Origin: Gracilaria vermiculophylla
Taxonomy: Eukaryota > Rhodophyta > Florideophyceae > Gracilariales > Gracilariaceae
Length of the DNA: 64,000 bases
Reading direction: 5' to 3'
Assembly: GCA_019155205.2 (NCBI GenBank)
Contig: JAHNZQ020000181.1
Coordinates: 3,357,627-3,421,626 of the forward strand
Shown: positions 41,218-54,300 of the stretch, in pieces
Layout of the letters: every line of letters begins with the position of its first letter
Position numbering within the stretch: position 1 is the first letter of the stretch
Position numbers and translations under genes: made by a program
Notes under the pieces: model-generated
Databases searched by the model: none
Seen by the model: the letters and a program-made list of their open reading frames with translations, nothing else
Told to the model about the DNA's origin: nothing

Positions 41218-42271
41218 GAAGCCATTCGAATCCATAGTGCAAACCCTCTGAGCTCTGGGAGCGAGATCCTACAAAGCGCTAGTGTTTGGTCGGGCTGTTC
41301 TTCGATGGCTAAGGGAAATTCCGACCTCTGGAAAATCCGTGACTACTTCCAAAGATCGAGGAGGAGGAGCCGACAATGAGTGGGAACAGTGCGAAGTAGT
41401 TTCAGCGCATTAGACATCATGAGAGCACTGTAACATGAAAGGCGGAAGCCTCACCGGCACGCATTCAACTGTTTTCTGGCGATTTGACGTTGTGCTCGAT
41501 GGCATCTCTGCGGTTTGCGACTGTGTGGGCTGAGCACATGATCGACGTCACCTTCATCGTCAACCTCTGCCACGCATTCCAAACCAAGGACAATTTCTGG
41601 CGATGAGCATAGTTTTGTTGACGTCCAAGGCCGTGGTGAGTCGGAGAACTATTCTCGCATCACCACACTTGGTCCCCTTTTGATATGGAGCTTGGAAATA
41701 CTCGGGCATTCCCGCATGTAAAAAAGTGTAGATAGGAATGATAGATTTCTGGAGACTAGAGCTTCTGTAAATTTGGGGTTCTTCCACTTCGGTTATCATT
41801 TGGAACCTATGCACAGCACAACCTTTTGGATGGTGTTTTTCTGAGCTTGGAATGATTCGATGTTTACTCATCGTGAGAATTTTCCTTTCAGTGATAAGCT
41901 AGAGCACGCTGGAAAACGATCCAGTCCAAAATTCTGCATTCATGCAATAGATGAAGCCTTGTGTCAGCTTTCGCAACATATTATCGAAGTATATACCACT
42001 CCACCGTTATCCCAATAATTAATGCGTTAATTGGTATTCCTTCTCGTGCCACGATGGCGTTCTGGACCGAAATTCCACAGTCAAAACCTCCCAAGACAAT
42101 CGCGACTTATTCTTGAACTATGTAAATTCAACTGATCTGTGACCGATCAAGAACCAATGCAATTTCACAGTTAAAATCGTTCCTCCACATAAGCCTCCAA
42201 TGTCCTTCCATAACATACTTCGCTCGAATTTACCTTGTTTTGTACAAGATGACTGATGTTCTGGTCTCTCT
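41218..42271. other. Intergenic, no recognised gene
   Basis: About 1 kb; a 103-codon minus frame (41560-41871) shows no family features. Confidence 0.35.
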
Positions 42272-43567
42272 TTAAACGTTAAATCGGAAAAGCATAACGT
42301 CACCATCTTTAACCTCGTACTCTTTCCCTTCGGATCTCATCATTCCCTTTTCTTTGGCAGTTTTTTCGCTTCCGCAGAGGCAGAGATCTTCGTAGGATAT
42401 AGTTTCTGCACGGATGAAACCCCTTTGAAAATCGTTGTGAATTACACCGGCTGCCTGGGGAGCTTTCATTCCCTTTCGGATCGTCCACGCCTTGGTCTCA
42501 CTCTTTCCACTGGTGAAGTAAGTCTGCAACCCTAAAAGTTCATACGTAGCTCGTACCAGAGCTCTCAGACCACAATCATTCTCCTTTACTCCTAGAGCCT
42601 CAAGGAATTCAGTCCGCTCATTGTGATCAAGGCTTACCAACTCGGACTCAACTTGGGCAGAGACCACTATAACCCCAGCCTTTTCCGCATCTGCATATTG
42701 TTTCACTTTTTCAACGTATGAGTTTCCATCTGCTAGTTCCCCATCGCTGACATTTGCGGCATATATAACTGGTTTCAACGTCAACAAGCCAAGGGGTTTC
42801 AACGACTCCAGTTCTTCATCCGTAAGATCCACGCTTCTGGCAGCTCGCCCTTCATTCAATGCCTCTGAAACTTTATCCAAAGCCGAAACTTCATACGGTG
42901 ATACTTCGCTTCGTCCACGTTTTGACTTCACCTTAGTCTGGCGCTTCTCCACTTGCACCAAATCCGCCAAAGCTAGCTCTAGGTTAATAGTTTCGATATC
43001 GCGAACAGGATCGACAGAACCGCTGACATGAATGACATCATCATCCTCAAAACAACGAACAACATGTACAATTGCATCACATTCTCGTATGTTGGCTAAG
43101 AACTTATTTCCGAGACCCTCTCCGTCCGCTGCTCCTTTCACTAATCCAGCCACGTCCACTACTTCCACAGTTGCTGGAATGACTCGGTCACTTTCGTTCA
43201 ACTTCGCTAAAACCTGCAGACGTTCATCTGGTACAACAGCGATTCCGACATTCGGCTCAATTGTGCAAAACGGAAAGTTTGCTGCTTGTGCTGCAGCATT
43301 TTCGACGAGAGCGTTAAACAGCGTGGATTTTCCGACATTTGGTAGCCCAACAATAGCACTGTTTAGCTTCATAGAAGGCCGGGAGGTTCGAAACCCCCGA
43401 AACTTTGGTCGACTTCGAAGACATGGTGTCCCAGAAACAAAGCTCCCTCGTTGATTCAGCTCTTGCTGTACCAGCATTTGACGTGTCGTGCATGTCGAAG
43501 GGGAAAATGCGCTCATTTTTCGTGCAGACAAAACGTGGGCAAAACAAGAGCGATAAACAAAAGCCAT
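42272..43567 (-). CDS. YchF/OLA1-family GTPase, probably plastid
   Basis: 431 residues. A transit-like Ser/Thr/Arg-rich extension of about 65 residues precedes [19 protein letters not shown], the conserved YchF start with G1. G3 appears as [16 protein letters not shown], and [20 protein letters not shown] is the family's hallmark after it. The G4 position reads NVSD in place of NKxD; YchF proteins have altered G4 and prefer or accept ATP. A coiled-coil insert and a C-terminal TGS domain ([19 protein letters not shown] ... FRFNV) complete it. YchF proteins bind ribosomes and act in stress responses. The extension suggests an organelle-targeted, bacterial-type copy, distinct from cytosolic OLA1. 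Confidence 0.93.
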   Translation of the reverse strand: MAFVYRSCFAHVLSARKMSAFSPSTCTTRQMLVQQELNQRGSFVSGTPCLRSRPKFRGFRTSRPSMKLNSAIVGLPNVGKSTLFNALVENAAAQAANFPFCTIEPNVGIAVVPDERLQVLAKLNESDRVIPATVEVVDVAGLVKGAADGEGLGNKFLANIRECDAIVHVVRCFEDDDVIHVSGSVDPVRDIETINLELALADLVQVEKRQTKVKSKRGRSEVSPYEVSALDKVSEALNEGRAARSVDLTDEELESLKPLGLLTLKPVIYAANVSDGELADGNSYVEKVKQYADAEKAGVIVVSAQVESELVSLDHNERTEFLEALGVKENDCGLRALVRATYELLGLQTYFTSGKSETKAWTIRKGMKAPQAAGVIHNDFQRGFIRAETISYEDLCLCGSEKTAKEKGMMRSEGKEYEVKDGDVMLFRFNV

Positions 43568-44164
43568 AGTGGTGTTTGATGTCGATGATTCTATAAATCG
43601 GTAAATGGGCGCACAAACAACAGACCCACTCTGGTTCCTAGATCTTTCAAAAATGGGAGATCAAAGCGAGACCCCACACAAGTTGCAACCTCTATTGTGA
43701 AAATTACAGATCGTAGATCTCAGCAGGAATCCACCGTATTAACCCCTGTGTCAAATTAGTGTTACTTGCTGGTCGCATCGATGAGAAGTGCCTAAACTAT
43801 TCGAACGGATGGGACGTGTCTAGCTTTGTGCGACGAAGGACGTATTGATCCGAATGGCAGCGGTTTCATATTTGGTACTGTGCTGCACATTTTCAAATGT
43901 TTTCGGAGAACAGAAATCTCCACCTCATACACCTGATCTCGTACACAAGCACAGACCTCAACTCACTCATACCCCCGGAATCGCTAACTCTTTACTCTGT
44001 ACTTATTTGAATCATGACCTCGTAACCGCTCATAGCGCATTCAGAGCATCGACTTATTGAATGTGAGACAAACGGGACCTTGAATTTGTTTCGAAACGGT
44101 GTGCCGAACACACAAAAACTTCACTGCGTTGATCCCTCAACCCGAGACCAACCGAGTGTGTGTC
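43568..44164. promoter_or_regulatory. Divergent promoter region, YchF and TPR-like gene
   Basis: About 600 bp between start codons; no recognised motif or repeat. Confidence 0.35.
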
Positions 44165-45208
44165 ATGGCTTTTGTGCCGGTATTTCATATTAAGCACCAT
44201 GGGAGTTCTCGTCGTAATAATCATGTTAAGCGGAAAAGAGTTCACATGTGCACCCAATCACAGAAGGTTTCTCCTTTCGAATTGCGAGAGTACGAACGAT
44301 ATTTAAAACAAGTTGCAAAGACAAGTCCGCCGTCGTATCTTGATGGATTGCTCCATGTTCTCTCAGGAACAAACGCGAAGCTAGTTCCTCCGTCGCATCG
44401 CACTGATCTCCACCCTTTTCTTATTCCTTTGACATGTGACGTAAAATCTGGGGTTACAACGGGTCTCCTTCGTTGGCCAACTGCTCCAGACGGAATGGAA
44501 CTACCAATTGTCCAATCATGCGTGGGTGACCAATCCCTGAAGCTTATAGCTCCAAGTGCAAAATCCTATGTGACTCGTAGACTTGCGTCGATGGATTTCT
44601 CTGGTAAACTCAAAGAAAGAGATGCTTTACGATCAGCCTGCTCTCTGGCACTTGCGTATCAGGACGGGGATGTGGATGCTTCAAGAGTCGGACTGGAGCG
44701 TTTTTTAATCATAAAGGTGGGGCCCTTTCCCGACGTATATGAAGGCCTAGCGAACTTCCATAGAGCAAAGGGGGATGTACAATCCGCCTTGGTAACCTGC
44801 GAGCGCGCTGCAAGCGTCCATCCGGGCTGGGGTTGCGCTCATGCCTTTTATGCCAAATTTCTTCTTGAATTGGGAAGAGATATGGAAGCTCGCGATGCTG
44901 CTCGATTTTGTTTGCAGATGCCCTTATGGACGATAGGTTCGTTCGAAGTTGTGCTCCAAATGGCGAAGCTTGCAGGTTACAAAGATCCAGACAGTCTGCG
45001 CAAAATATACCAGAGATTGTATGAGGACGAGCGAAAAGAAGAAATCGCAGACGGCAAGGCTCCTCAGCAAGTTGCGTTAGATAGGGCTGCATACTTACTT
45101 GACGTTTGCTTTACCAACAACATGGGGTGGGAGACCATAAAATATGACTTGGCAGCGCTCTATGATCAGGCAGAAATGACAGATTTTGCGACTTTTATTC
45201 GTTATTGA
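44165..45208 (+). CDS. TPR-like helical-repeat protein, probably plastid-targeted
   Basis: 347 residues from the ATG at 44165; the frame is open from 44099 but starts there with GTG. The first 30 residues are basic (HHGSSRRNNHVKRKRVHM) and suit a transit peptide. The middle is a globular part of unknown fold. From about residue 185 TPR-like helix pairs appear: FPDVYEGLANFHRAKGDVQSALVTCERA and GCAHAFYAKFLLELGRDMEARDAARF, with the small/aromatic spacing of TPR units. The C-terminal 80 residues are helical. TPR proteins act as assembly factors; similar organisation occurs in plant and cyanobacterial photosynthesis-complex assembly proteins, but the partner here is unknown. Confidence 0.65.
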   Translation: MAFVPVFHIKHHGSSRRNNHVKRKRVHMCTQSQKVSPFELREYERYLKQVAKTSPPSYLDGLLHVLSGTNAKLVPPSHRTDLHPFLIPLTCDVKSGVTTGLLRWPTAPDGMELPIVQSCVGDQSLKLIAPSAKSYVTRRLASMDFSGKLKERDALRSACSLALAYQDGDVDASRVGLERFLIIKVGPFPDVYEGLANFHRAKGDVQSALVTCERAASVHPGWGCAHAFYAKFLLELGRDMEARDAARFCLQMPLWTIGSFEVVLQMAKLAGYKDPDSLRKIYQRLYEDERKEEIADGKAPQQVALDRAAYLLDVCFTNNMGWETIKYDLAALYDQAEMTDFATFIRY

Positions 45209-48200
45209 GACCGGAACGAATGTATCAACCTGCGCAGTGATATGCTCTAGTCTTTCATTCTTAACAAGTAATTGCTTCAGAATGGTACTGACTTCACTAT
45301 TCTCGTTGACAAAAACAATTCCTGGACTAAATCGTGTCAGCCGCAGACGCTTTCTGAGTGCAAGACTGACGTTATTCTGCAAATCGCAGACGTTTTCCAC
45401 TTTACAACGATTAGCACTGAGTTCGTTTAGGTTTGTTCATTACCTTCCAACATTTCTTTCTCGTGAATCGCGCAATGTATATTCTCGTCTTCAACTTCAT
45501 CTTGTGTGAAACGTCAACGGTCTATTTGCATTGTAAAATAAGTTACCACATTTTTTGTTGGACTTTTTTCAATCCACTCGGTGACTTCCTGGCTTACAAT
45601 TCTGTCTATCGTCTTCTCCATGTTGAACGGCCGTAATTTGTCGTCTTACAGTTGGCGGAATTCAACAAAGGACACCTACAGTCTTGGCTCTGTTACTCAA
45701 AAGCTCACAAATACGCCAAACGTAGTGAAATATCTCCTTTCGTTGCATCAGAAGTCCTTTCACAGAGTTTCAAAGAAAAGAACCGAGGGGATTTCTTGAA
45801 ACGTATACAAAGGCTCAACAAGACTTCGAAATTCAAATAAAACCCGAAACAACTGCATTTCTATCATGAAGTTTTTGTTATATTTCTTTTTTCTATACAA
45901 CTGTAATACAACGATTTTGCCAGCTGTTATACACCGTTTGTGAATACTCATTGGTCAGTCTGGTCCAACTTTCCATCACGCATTCCATTCAAGACATGCC
46001 ATTTACAAATTGGCGCTGATTGCAGAAGTCGTTTTTTGGCGAAATCGGCCACATGTTCACCATGATTCTAAACTGGAGATTTTGTAGGCCAATGTATATT
46101 ATTAACATTATGATCGTGTAGCCACTTACAGTAAAGAATTCAGGACGGTAGATAAAACTACCTTCGTGTTGACGCAAAACGAAAATGTTTCTTCCAGGTT
46201 ATCAGCAGCAAACAGCTGGATTTTTTGTGGTAAAACAGTTCGATACTTCATGCACCTTTTCATGTTATCACAAACAAAAAAACTTTGTCAGTAATATAAG
46301 CACGCTTTTCAAAACATTATAATAATTTCTTCATTTCGAAGTTTTTACAACAGTAACTTAGTCCATAAATCATGCGACTAAAAAATAAAAACCTCAAGCC
46401 TGAACACAATTTTTATCTGGCAATCTAAAAATATTATACTCTCTACTTCCTCGAAGCAATAAAAGTATCATGTGCTTTTCTGTATTTTTGCAAATGCTAT
46501 TTTACCATTTTTCAAACCCTTTATATTTTTATACTTTACTGATCCTGATCATTATGTGTAAAATTTGTTGAATGCTTCTTATATTGCGGTATTATCAACA
46601 TTAGAAAACTGTTAATTAATCAATGCAGTGCAATAGTTATAAAAAACCGCCAGAAAGAATGTCGAAACTTTGCTCTGCATAAGAAAATCGGTAAAGAACT
46701 ATCTTTATGGGACACCCCGACAATGAAGGTGGGTACGGACGATGCCTTTCCATTCATTTTTTGCAGGAAAAAAAATGTAGGCTTCCTGCGTCTTTAATGA
46801 ATTTGGCTAGTGTTTGTTCTTTGAGAGCGAAAAAGAACGATGACATGAGGTTTATATCTCATGTTCTCTACGTAAAGTACAAGACGCGGGGAACAGAAGG
46901 GGTGCAACATAACTTGAACGCGCGTCTGGTCCCATTGGGATCACCCTTCCTCTGAAAATAGATATATTTTTGATAATCAGTGACGTTTTATATTTTCGCC
47001 AACACGTTACAGAACTCTGCGTGCCTGGAGAATTCTTGTTAGCATTGTTGCCATATGGATGAACGGCGAGGGAGTTCGGGCTTCGTGTTTTATTAAGGGA
47101 GATGTATGTGTAACACAGCGCACTCCGGGTGGGGAAACAGTTGATAGGTTATTGTCGCAGTAGAGCTACGGAGCACCGGAAGATCTCGACCATAAACGAA
47201 TGTCCACTGGATCCTCATGCCTAATAGCGGTAGAACCAGAAACTTTACTGGTGTAGTGTGAGCAGCTGACAGAGGATAGCCGAATGGTAGAGTCAAAGAC
47301 AGGGTCTGAAGGTACGGAAAACCAGAAATGCAGCATGTATATGGATTACAGAAACCCCGTGGACTTCAAACTAGCCAAAAGGTGATTAGAGTTTCTGCGG
47401 AGGGAAGAACGGGCTCCATTAATATCCCGACGTATGATGCAGAGCTCCGATGCCCCCCTTTTTTGTTCACGAGGCTACAATTTAAGACATTTAGACTCTG
47501 GGCATGTTAGCTTCTACAGTATGATGTTATAAATATCAAAACTACCCAGCATATCTAGGTTTACTATTTTTGGCAATTGTTAGCTTTTGATTGTTAGGAT
47601 GCACGTCCTACGTGAGCTCACCGCAATGAGTGCCCCACTCATCGAACTACAAATCTTTCTCCTGTGAAACGGCCCGATACAATATGTCCTCATTTGTCGT
47701 ACACCACGCCGCAATCGCAAGATCGGCCTGTTAGTTCAAGCGGGCGCCTAATGTAAAGAGCGCAGATATGGCTCGACCTAAAAGGAGAGTCCATCTTCTA
47801 CGAAAGATGGCAAGTGCAGCATCAAAACAGATGTAGATACAGTATGACCAATACTCTGGCGATAATCCACCGGTAGACCCCATACGGCCCTTGAGGGACA
47901 TTAAGACCTAATGAAGAACTGGCAATCTTGCAGGCTAATTGTTAAAACCGCAATGGTCAGAACTCTACCTAGAACGTGCTTACATTTGTTCATGAAGTGC
48001 ATGCCGGCTTTTCGGGGTAGTACCGCTCATGAGCTCGTACTTTGAAACCCGCGAGAGAAGATTGATGTGATTAAGTCCCGCGTAAGCGGTCGGCAGCACG
48101 CGTCTTATACGTATGGCACGGGGAACTCCCGGTAGGACCGGTGCCTGGTACAATGCGCGGGCGATGGCTCACATGGCCGGGTATTTATTAGTTTAGCACT

Positions 48201-48820
48201 TTATGTTCCCTATATTTGATTATCACTACAGTACTTAAAGGGGCCGGCGTCACATTCGCCGCCCTCAGTCAAAGGTAACCAAAGTTCTGCGTCTGGGCCT
48301 TACGCCTACGTCAGTATTTGCCTCTTACGTGGGATATTCCGCAGCGTACGGTTGCTCACTAGCCTTGTTCGCTCAGGGCGCCCATACTTGGGAGTATTAC
48401 TAGTCTCACTGTGCTCGCTCCTTGTACAACGATCTTTAGCACTCGCCGGTGTTGGCTTTACGGGTACCTCCCTTTTTCCCACCTTGGTGATACATCTTCC
48501 ACCATGTGGATCTCGCGACCCGCGCTCCTTCTTCCTTTCCCATTTTTCCTCCAAAGAGGCACTGCACACACATACATCCACCTAGTGAGGATCTTTCTTA
48601 TACCTCTCTCGGGAAGTGCTGCCGGAGCAACCTCTGACTTACAGCCGAAACTGTGGTGTTGTTCCCTCGAGAGGGCCCTACCGCCGAGCTATCTCTGCAG
48701 AGAAAGATTCGGGCGCCTTAGTGTTCTTTTTCCGCTTGCAGGCTAATTCACCACAAATGGTCTCTCAAATTAGAAGGATCACTTGAATGTGTATGTTTTA
48801 TTTAAGGGATTGTTCGCAAA
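45209..48820. other. Long region without recognised genes; AT-rich, then of mixed composition
   Basis: 45.9-46.7 kb is strongly AT-rich and holds only chance frames. On the minus strand at about 45.1-45.65 kb there are short, in part protein-like stretches (for example 45095-45400) that do not connect into a gene I can support. 46.9-48.8 kb is higher in GC, with scattered short frames in both directions; it may be old transposon debris next to the retroelement cluster, but I recognise no domain. Confidence 0.4.
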
Positions 48821-49328
48821 ATGTCTCAGTGGTTTTTCCGTTTTTATGGTTTGCAGATGCCGAATAAGACATCAAGGGTGGAGCCTGTCATCATTCACAG
48901 TCGCTTGCATCACGTTGACTATCAAATAGGCAGCCAGTTGCCTTCACGGATCCCGATACGGTCTGGGTCGGGTCTAGCCGCGAAGGGTCCCAAATCTTTG
49001 GTTCATGATTCGGAAAACCGATATCTCCCCCAAGCTTTGCTGAATAATCTGATACCCAGTGTTGCATCGTTGACAATGATTTCCGCCGAAGCAGTTCCCC
49101 AAACGGTACCTATTACTGTTGAGCTTTCCTAGGTCGAGGACCTGGTAGGGCAGTTCCGCGCCTTGCGAGCTGCCCATGAAATTTATTCAAGCGAATTTGA
49201 CATCCGAAGGGGGGTTGTTGAGGCTAACCTCGTACTGGAAGTGGGAAAGGACTTATGTTTTCTGATAATAGATGTCAACACCACACTGGACTGTTTTGGT
49301 GGACCGGCCGCCTTCGTCCAAGGGGAGA
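48821..49328 (+). mobile_element. Degenerate 3' end of an upstream retroelement copy
   Basis: This stretch ends with a purine run (AAGGGGAGA, 49320-49328) directly abutting the LTR at 49329, the position of a polypurine tract. The upstream side should thus be the 3' end of an internal region. No domain is readable in its short frames. Confidence 0.5.
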
Positions 49329-49778
49329 TGTAGTACAGTGGCTCCTACGGAATTATGGTGGTTTGGCCTTATGGCATAATATTCCTAAGGAGGGTTCGTA
49401 ATTTATTAGCTGGGCCACGTGGTGCATAATATTGCCTGCGTGCGCTACAGTATCNNNNNNNNNNNNNNNNNNNNNNNNNNNNNNNNNNNNNNNNNNNNNN
49501 NNNNNNNNNNNNNNNNNNNNNNNNNNNNNNNNNNNNNNNNNNNNNNNNNNNNNNTAAGCCGCCGATCCCCAGGTCGCATCATAGCAGCGCCTGTAGGAGC
49601 ATTGTCCGCCCAGTGAACCTCCCCTCCGCTTGGTGTTTGCGGATCCCTTACAGAATTCCCCCGGCTCGCGACAGCGGATACGGAGACCACCTTTAGGAAT
49701 ACGCGCCTTTGGAGTCACTAAAAACTCCTAACGGACGTTGTGCTCTACTACCTCGACAGGAGGGCTGACAGTACCACA
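49329..49778 (+). repeat. Long terminal repeat, family A (copy 3), interrupted by assembly gap
   Basis: Begins TGTAGTACAG and ends GTACCACA, matching the left-edge LTRs in inverse orientation. About 350 real bases plus 100 N give 450; the intact copies are 553-562 bp, so about 200 bp are missing under the N run. Confidence 0.85.
49455..49554. other. Assembly gap (100 N)
   Basis: Exactly 100 N, a conventional placeholder for a gap of unknown size. It lies inside an LTR, as expected when repeats stop the assembly. Confidence 0.98.
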
Positions 49779-50832
49779 GGAGAGACCCAGTTTAACCGTT
49801 TTCCATCCCGTCTCGACACGTTCGAAAAAGCAATCCTGCCGGACCCGCCAATCCTGGCTGGGCCAGCTGCCGTCTCTCAAGGAGATGATTAGAGAGAGAT
49901 GCTGAAGGATCACCGGAGGCAAAAATCCGTAGGGCACAAATATGCCCCGTATGATGATATATCTAATTCGTCGAGTTCTTCACCGAGTGATTAGGAAGGT
50001 TCTGAAAGCTCGACGTCTGATACTGAAGATCCGAAGGGGCGGTAAGCCCACTCCAAGCGGTCGTTGGCTACTGTCGGTGCCCTGCGGGCACGCACGAAGG
50101 GCAGGAGGCACCCTGTTCTCAAGGAGTTGAAGCCGACGAGCCCGGTGTATCGGAAGCTCTTGTCTTACTGGTATTACTGGTTGGAAAAATCTACGATGAA
50201 AAGAGCCCCCCGTGACACGAAAAGAGTGCGGGACCGTATCAAGAACATGCAACTAACACTGCGTAACAAGACCTTTCTTGGAGAAGACCCAATAATGGTA
50301 TTGGAGTTTGGAGCGCGATTTGTCGCCGAAGCCGATGTCCTCGGGAAGAATGAGGGGTAAGCCTATTTTAGGTTACCTTATTTCTTACGGAGTGTGGCTG
50401 AAGACCAATACAACTCTGTCAGAGGTTCAAGCCGAGCTTCTGAAGGAGCGTTACGTTGTTTTTCGGAAGCAGTGCAGTACCTACTGCGTACTTATGCCAC
50501 CAACTAGGCTATGATGCATTCATGTACACCGGTAATGGACGGATTTCGGCCCCATGCGTTCCGTTTTACAACGGTCATGTTCGTAACCAAGGTCCACGTC
50601 AATTAACTACCGGCACGCCGAGAAGAGTCCCCAATGCTCAGGGTGTTGCCCCGCGTCGCGCAGAAGGATTAACCTGGCATTTGTGCTGTACCAATGGACC
50701 CACGTCTCTGAAGTGTCTCCTGTGGATACGAGAGTTGCCTTCGATCGCAGCCAACTAAGAGGCCCTAATCCGTGAGGAAGAGGCATCGGTGCCCTTTCCC
50801 TCCTATCTTCGCGCCAAGACGGACTTCAGTAT
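49779..50832 (+). pseudogene. Short internal region with gag fragments
   Basis: About 1.05 kb between two LTRs. The frame at 50064-50360 contains KNMQLTLRNKTFLGEDPIM, clearly homologous to the gag core of the left-edge copy; a second piece follows at 50308-50514 after a frame change. The N-terminal part of gag and all of pol are missing. As at the left edge, this is a pol-less unit bracketed by LTRs, but the retained part of gag is different, so the two deletions are independent. Confidence 0.75.
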
Positions 50833-51394
50833 TGTTGTACAGTGGCTCCTAACGGAAAAACGGTGGTGTGTCCTTTTGGCATACTATTCAGAAGGACAGC
50901 TCGTATCTTATTAGCTGGGCCACGTAATGCATAATTCCGCCCGCGTGCGCTACAGTATCCTTAAGAGACGGTACAATTATTATTTATTTTAGTTAATTTA
51001 TGTAATATATGCAGGTAATTACTACTGTAGTGAGACCTGCCGAGGCGGGCTCCCGGCTTGATACTTAATCTGCTGGTTGAGCTCCACCTCTGGGGAAGTA
51101 AAGACAAGCACCCTAGAGTCTTCATCCACTTTTCTGGGTAGAGTCTCTCGTCGATCAACTCAGTTTTCTAAGCCGCCGATCCCCAGGTCGCATCATAGCA
51201 GCGCCTTAGGAGCATTATTCGCCCAGTGAACTTCCCCCTCCGCTTGGTGTTTGCAGATCTTTTTTAAGAATTCCCCCGGCTCGCGACAGCGGATTCCGGA
51301 TACCACTTTTAGGAGCATGCACCTTTGGAGTCATCAAATACTCCTAACGGACGTTGTGCTTTACTACCTCGAGAGGAGGGCTGACAGCACCACA
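50833..51394 (+). repeat. Long terminal repeat, family A (copy 4)
   Basis: 562 bp, starting TGTTGTACAG and ending GCACCACA. Full-length match to the left-edge LTRs in the opposite orientation. Followed by a pol-bearing internal region, so it serves as a 5' LTR for that unit. Confidence 0.87.
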
Positions 51395-54300
51395 AGTATA
51401 GTCCCGCCAAATCCACGCATAAGGCATGAACCGGTGAGACTGGCAGGGCCTCCATGGAAAAAAGCCGACAAACTCCGTTTAGGCGGGATATTGTGTCCAA
51501 AACGGGCAAGCCCTCGTTACAGAGGAAACTTGGCGCTCCGCTAAGGACGTTTTGATCCAAGGAAAATAACCGCAGAAGTCTTCCCTTCAGAAGAGGCGTC
51601 TACAAAGTCGAGGTCTATGACGCCCGAGGTGCGGTAGTCTCGTTCCACTGTGATAATTCTGATGAGGGACGCCATAGACGCGTACTGGGAACACTTCGCT
51701 GTTCCTCGTTGCCCACTGACACGGATGGTATATCTGCGGTTCCTGGAAAGAGTCCTGGTAATCTCCAAGCGCAACTAAAAGGTCTACCGCAACCTTGCCC
51801 TAAGCTTCCAGTTTGTAGTACGTTTTCTCACGGTGCTTAATACCTGTGCAGTCCCCAACTTTGTTGTTTAATCTGTATCTCCCCTGCATGGCAGTCTCAA
51901 ATCCCTTATGTGAAGGCGCTTAATATGGCGAATGCGAACAATAACCCGTTTAAAACGGTGTATATCATAGACTTAGTCGTACTTGTAAAAAGCTTGTTAG
52001 TGAAGCTCAAATTTGTGGTTTGCCAGTCGATGGCAGCTCCATTGATAGTGAAGTATCACGACTGCTATCGTTTTATCAATGCCATCCGGCCCCGTTATTG
52101 CCGTGTAGAGTTCGAAGATGGATTCTTCGTTCCAATCGTTTGTCATCACTTGAAGAGTGCCTTCCAGGAACGAGCACAGGTCCCTGCTGCGCAGGATCTC
52201 CCCCTCATCCGACGGGAATCGACAAAGCTCCGAGCAGCATCTTCGATTCGGCTTCTGGCAGGAACAAAATATATGGCGGATGTGAGCTCCCGTCAACACG
52301 GAGCGCGGGGTGTTCAAACCACTTCCTAGTTGTACGCGAAGCATAAATTAGCCGTTGAAAACGGGTTTGTGCAGGTGACACCGGATACTCCTTTCCGCGT
52401 CCTGGTTGCCGACCTTGGTAACACCCCCCCGTATCTGTTGAAGGATCAAGACATTGGCTCAGTTACACCACACCCGCCGGCAGTGGTCCCAACCAAGATG
52501 ATCACGGCCAATTTTCCCGTAATTGTCATTAAAGACAGTGCTTTATAGAGGATTGAAGCCCGGTATCCGGGAGCAGAGATTCTATCGCACACCCGCGAGG
52601 GTGCCAATTCGCCTGACGAGAGCAAAGGAGACGCCAGTTGAAAAAAAAAACGCGCACTAACAAGCTTCAATGCGGAGAATCCTCAAAAGGCACTCGAAAT
52701 TTTCAGCCTTGGGTACGTTCCGGAGTCATACCGCCAGCGTTTCCGAAGAATGCTGCGGGCATTCACCACGATCCTGGAGGACTCCCTCGGGGAGATCACT
52801 GCAACGGAGCACGGTAATGATCTACAGCCGTACGCAACGCTGGTGGCTCAGCACCCTTACAGGGCAGGACCAAATGGTCTGGAGGAGGAAGAGTTTCAAG
52901 TGGACATGATGCTCCGCGCAGGTGTGAATGAGCGCTTATAGTCGCCTTGGGCATATTCAGTGGTACTAGCTCTGAAGCGCGATGTAATTTGGCGGTTCTA
53001 CGTCACCTACTGCCAGCTCAATTCCAAAACGATAAGCAATGCGGACCCTATTCCTCGTATGGATGATTGTATTGACTTTTTTGGGAGTGCCAACGTAATT
53101 ACCACATTAAATGCGAATTCGGGCTACTGCCAGGTCCCCATTCGAGAAGGGAACCGCGACAAGACTGCCTTCGTTTGCCAATTTGCCTCCTTTCTTTTTA
53201 AGCGGATGCCTTTCGGGCTAATCAATGCCCCCGCTATCTTCCTGAGAGCCATCAACATCTAGTTGAGGTGCTTTAAGTGACAGACATGTCTCGTATATCT
53301 GGATACCATCGCCGTCTTTTCAGATAACTGGGCCAACTACCTCACCCATATTAGGGAGATCATGACCGTTTCACGGAATACAGTGGTGATCCTCAAACTG
53401 TGGAAGGGAGAGTTTTTACAGATACAGTGACGTATGTGAGGTTCACAATCCGTACTGGACGGTTGTCGATCGAGGAAACTCGTTTTATATTCCTGTTCAA
53501 GTCAAAAACATTTAGAACACAAACAAAGCTTCAATCCCTCCTAAAGCTGGTCAGCTTCTCCAGAAGGTGCATCCCGACTTTCTCAGATTCTGCCACGTCG
53601 CTCAACCGGTTGCTAGAAAAGAGTCAATGAATCAAACTAGAACCCTTCATATCCGCTCAAACGGATGCTTATATCTCTCTTAGTAAGGCGATCATATCAG
53701 CACCTGTCCTGTCGTTTCACAAACCAGCTCATCTATACTCCGTCGATACTGATTCGAGCGACTACCAAATTGGCTGCGCGCTTTTCTAAACCACCCATGA
53801 AGGGGAACGATATCCCATTGCGTATTTGTCACGCTCGCTACATGAGCACGAGCGAAACTAATTCGATTCGGAGCAGGATCGCCTTGTAGTCGTGTGAGCC
53901 CTGTCCAATCTTCGCCCATATCTTACGGGAGTACACTTTACTGTTTATACGGACCAAATTTTTCTGTGATTATCGCTGAACAGTTTAGATCGATCAGGGC
54001 ACCTCATGCGATGGAAACTCTGCTCAGGGGAAAATGACTTCCATGTCGTATGCAGAAAGTGTGCACAGCACACACAGGCAAAGGTTCTTTCGCGCATGCT
54101 CACTAGTGCGAAAGCATTCCCTTCGAAGGACGATGAAAGCCCGTGTTTCACGAAAAAGTGCTCCCGTCTGGAAGGGATAGAATCAGCCGAGCTGGAGTGG
54201 GCAGGCGACTGGAACTTCGGAACTCATACTGATAACGTGCTTTCCGAAGGCGCTAAAAGGCGATGGTAACAATGAAAACCCCGTTCCGTGATGTTTTGTA

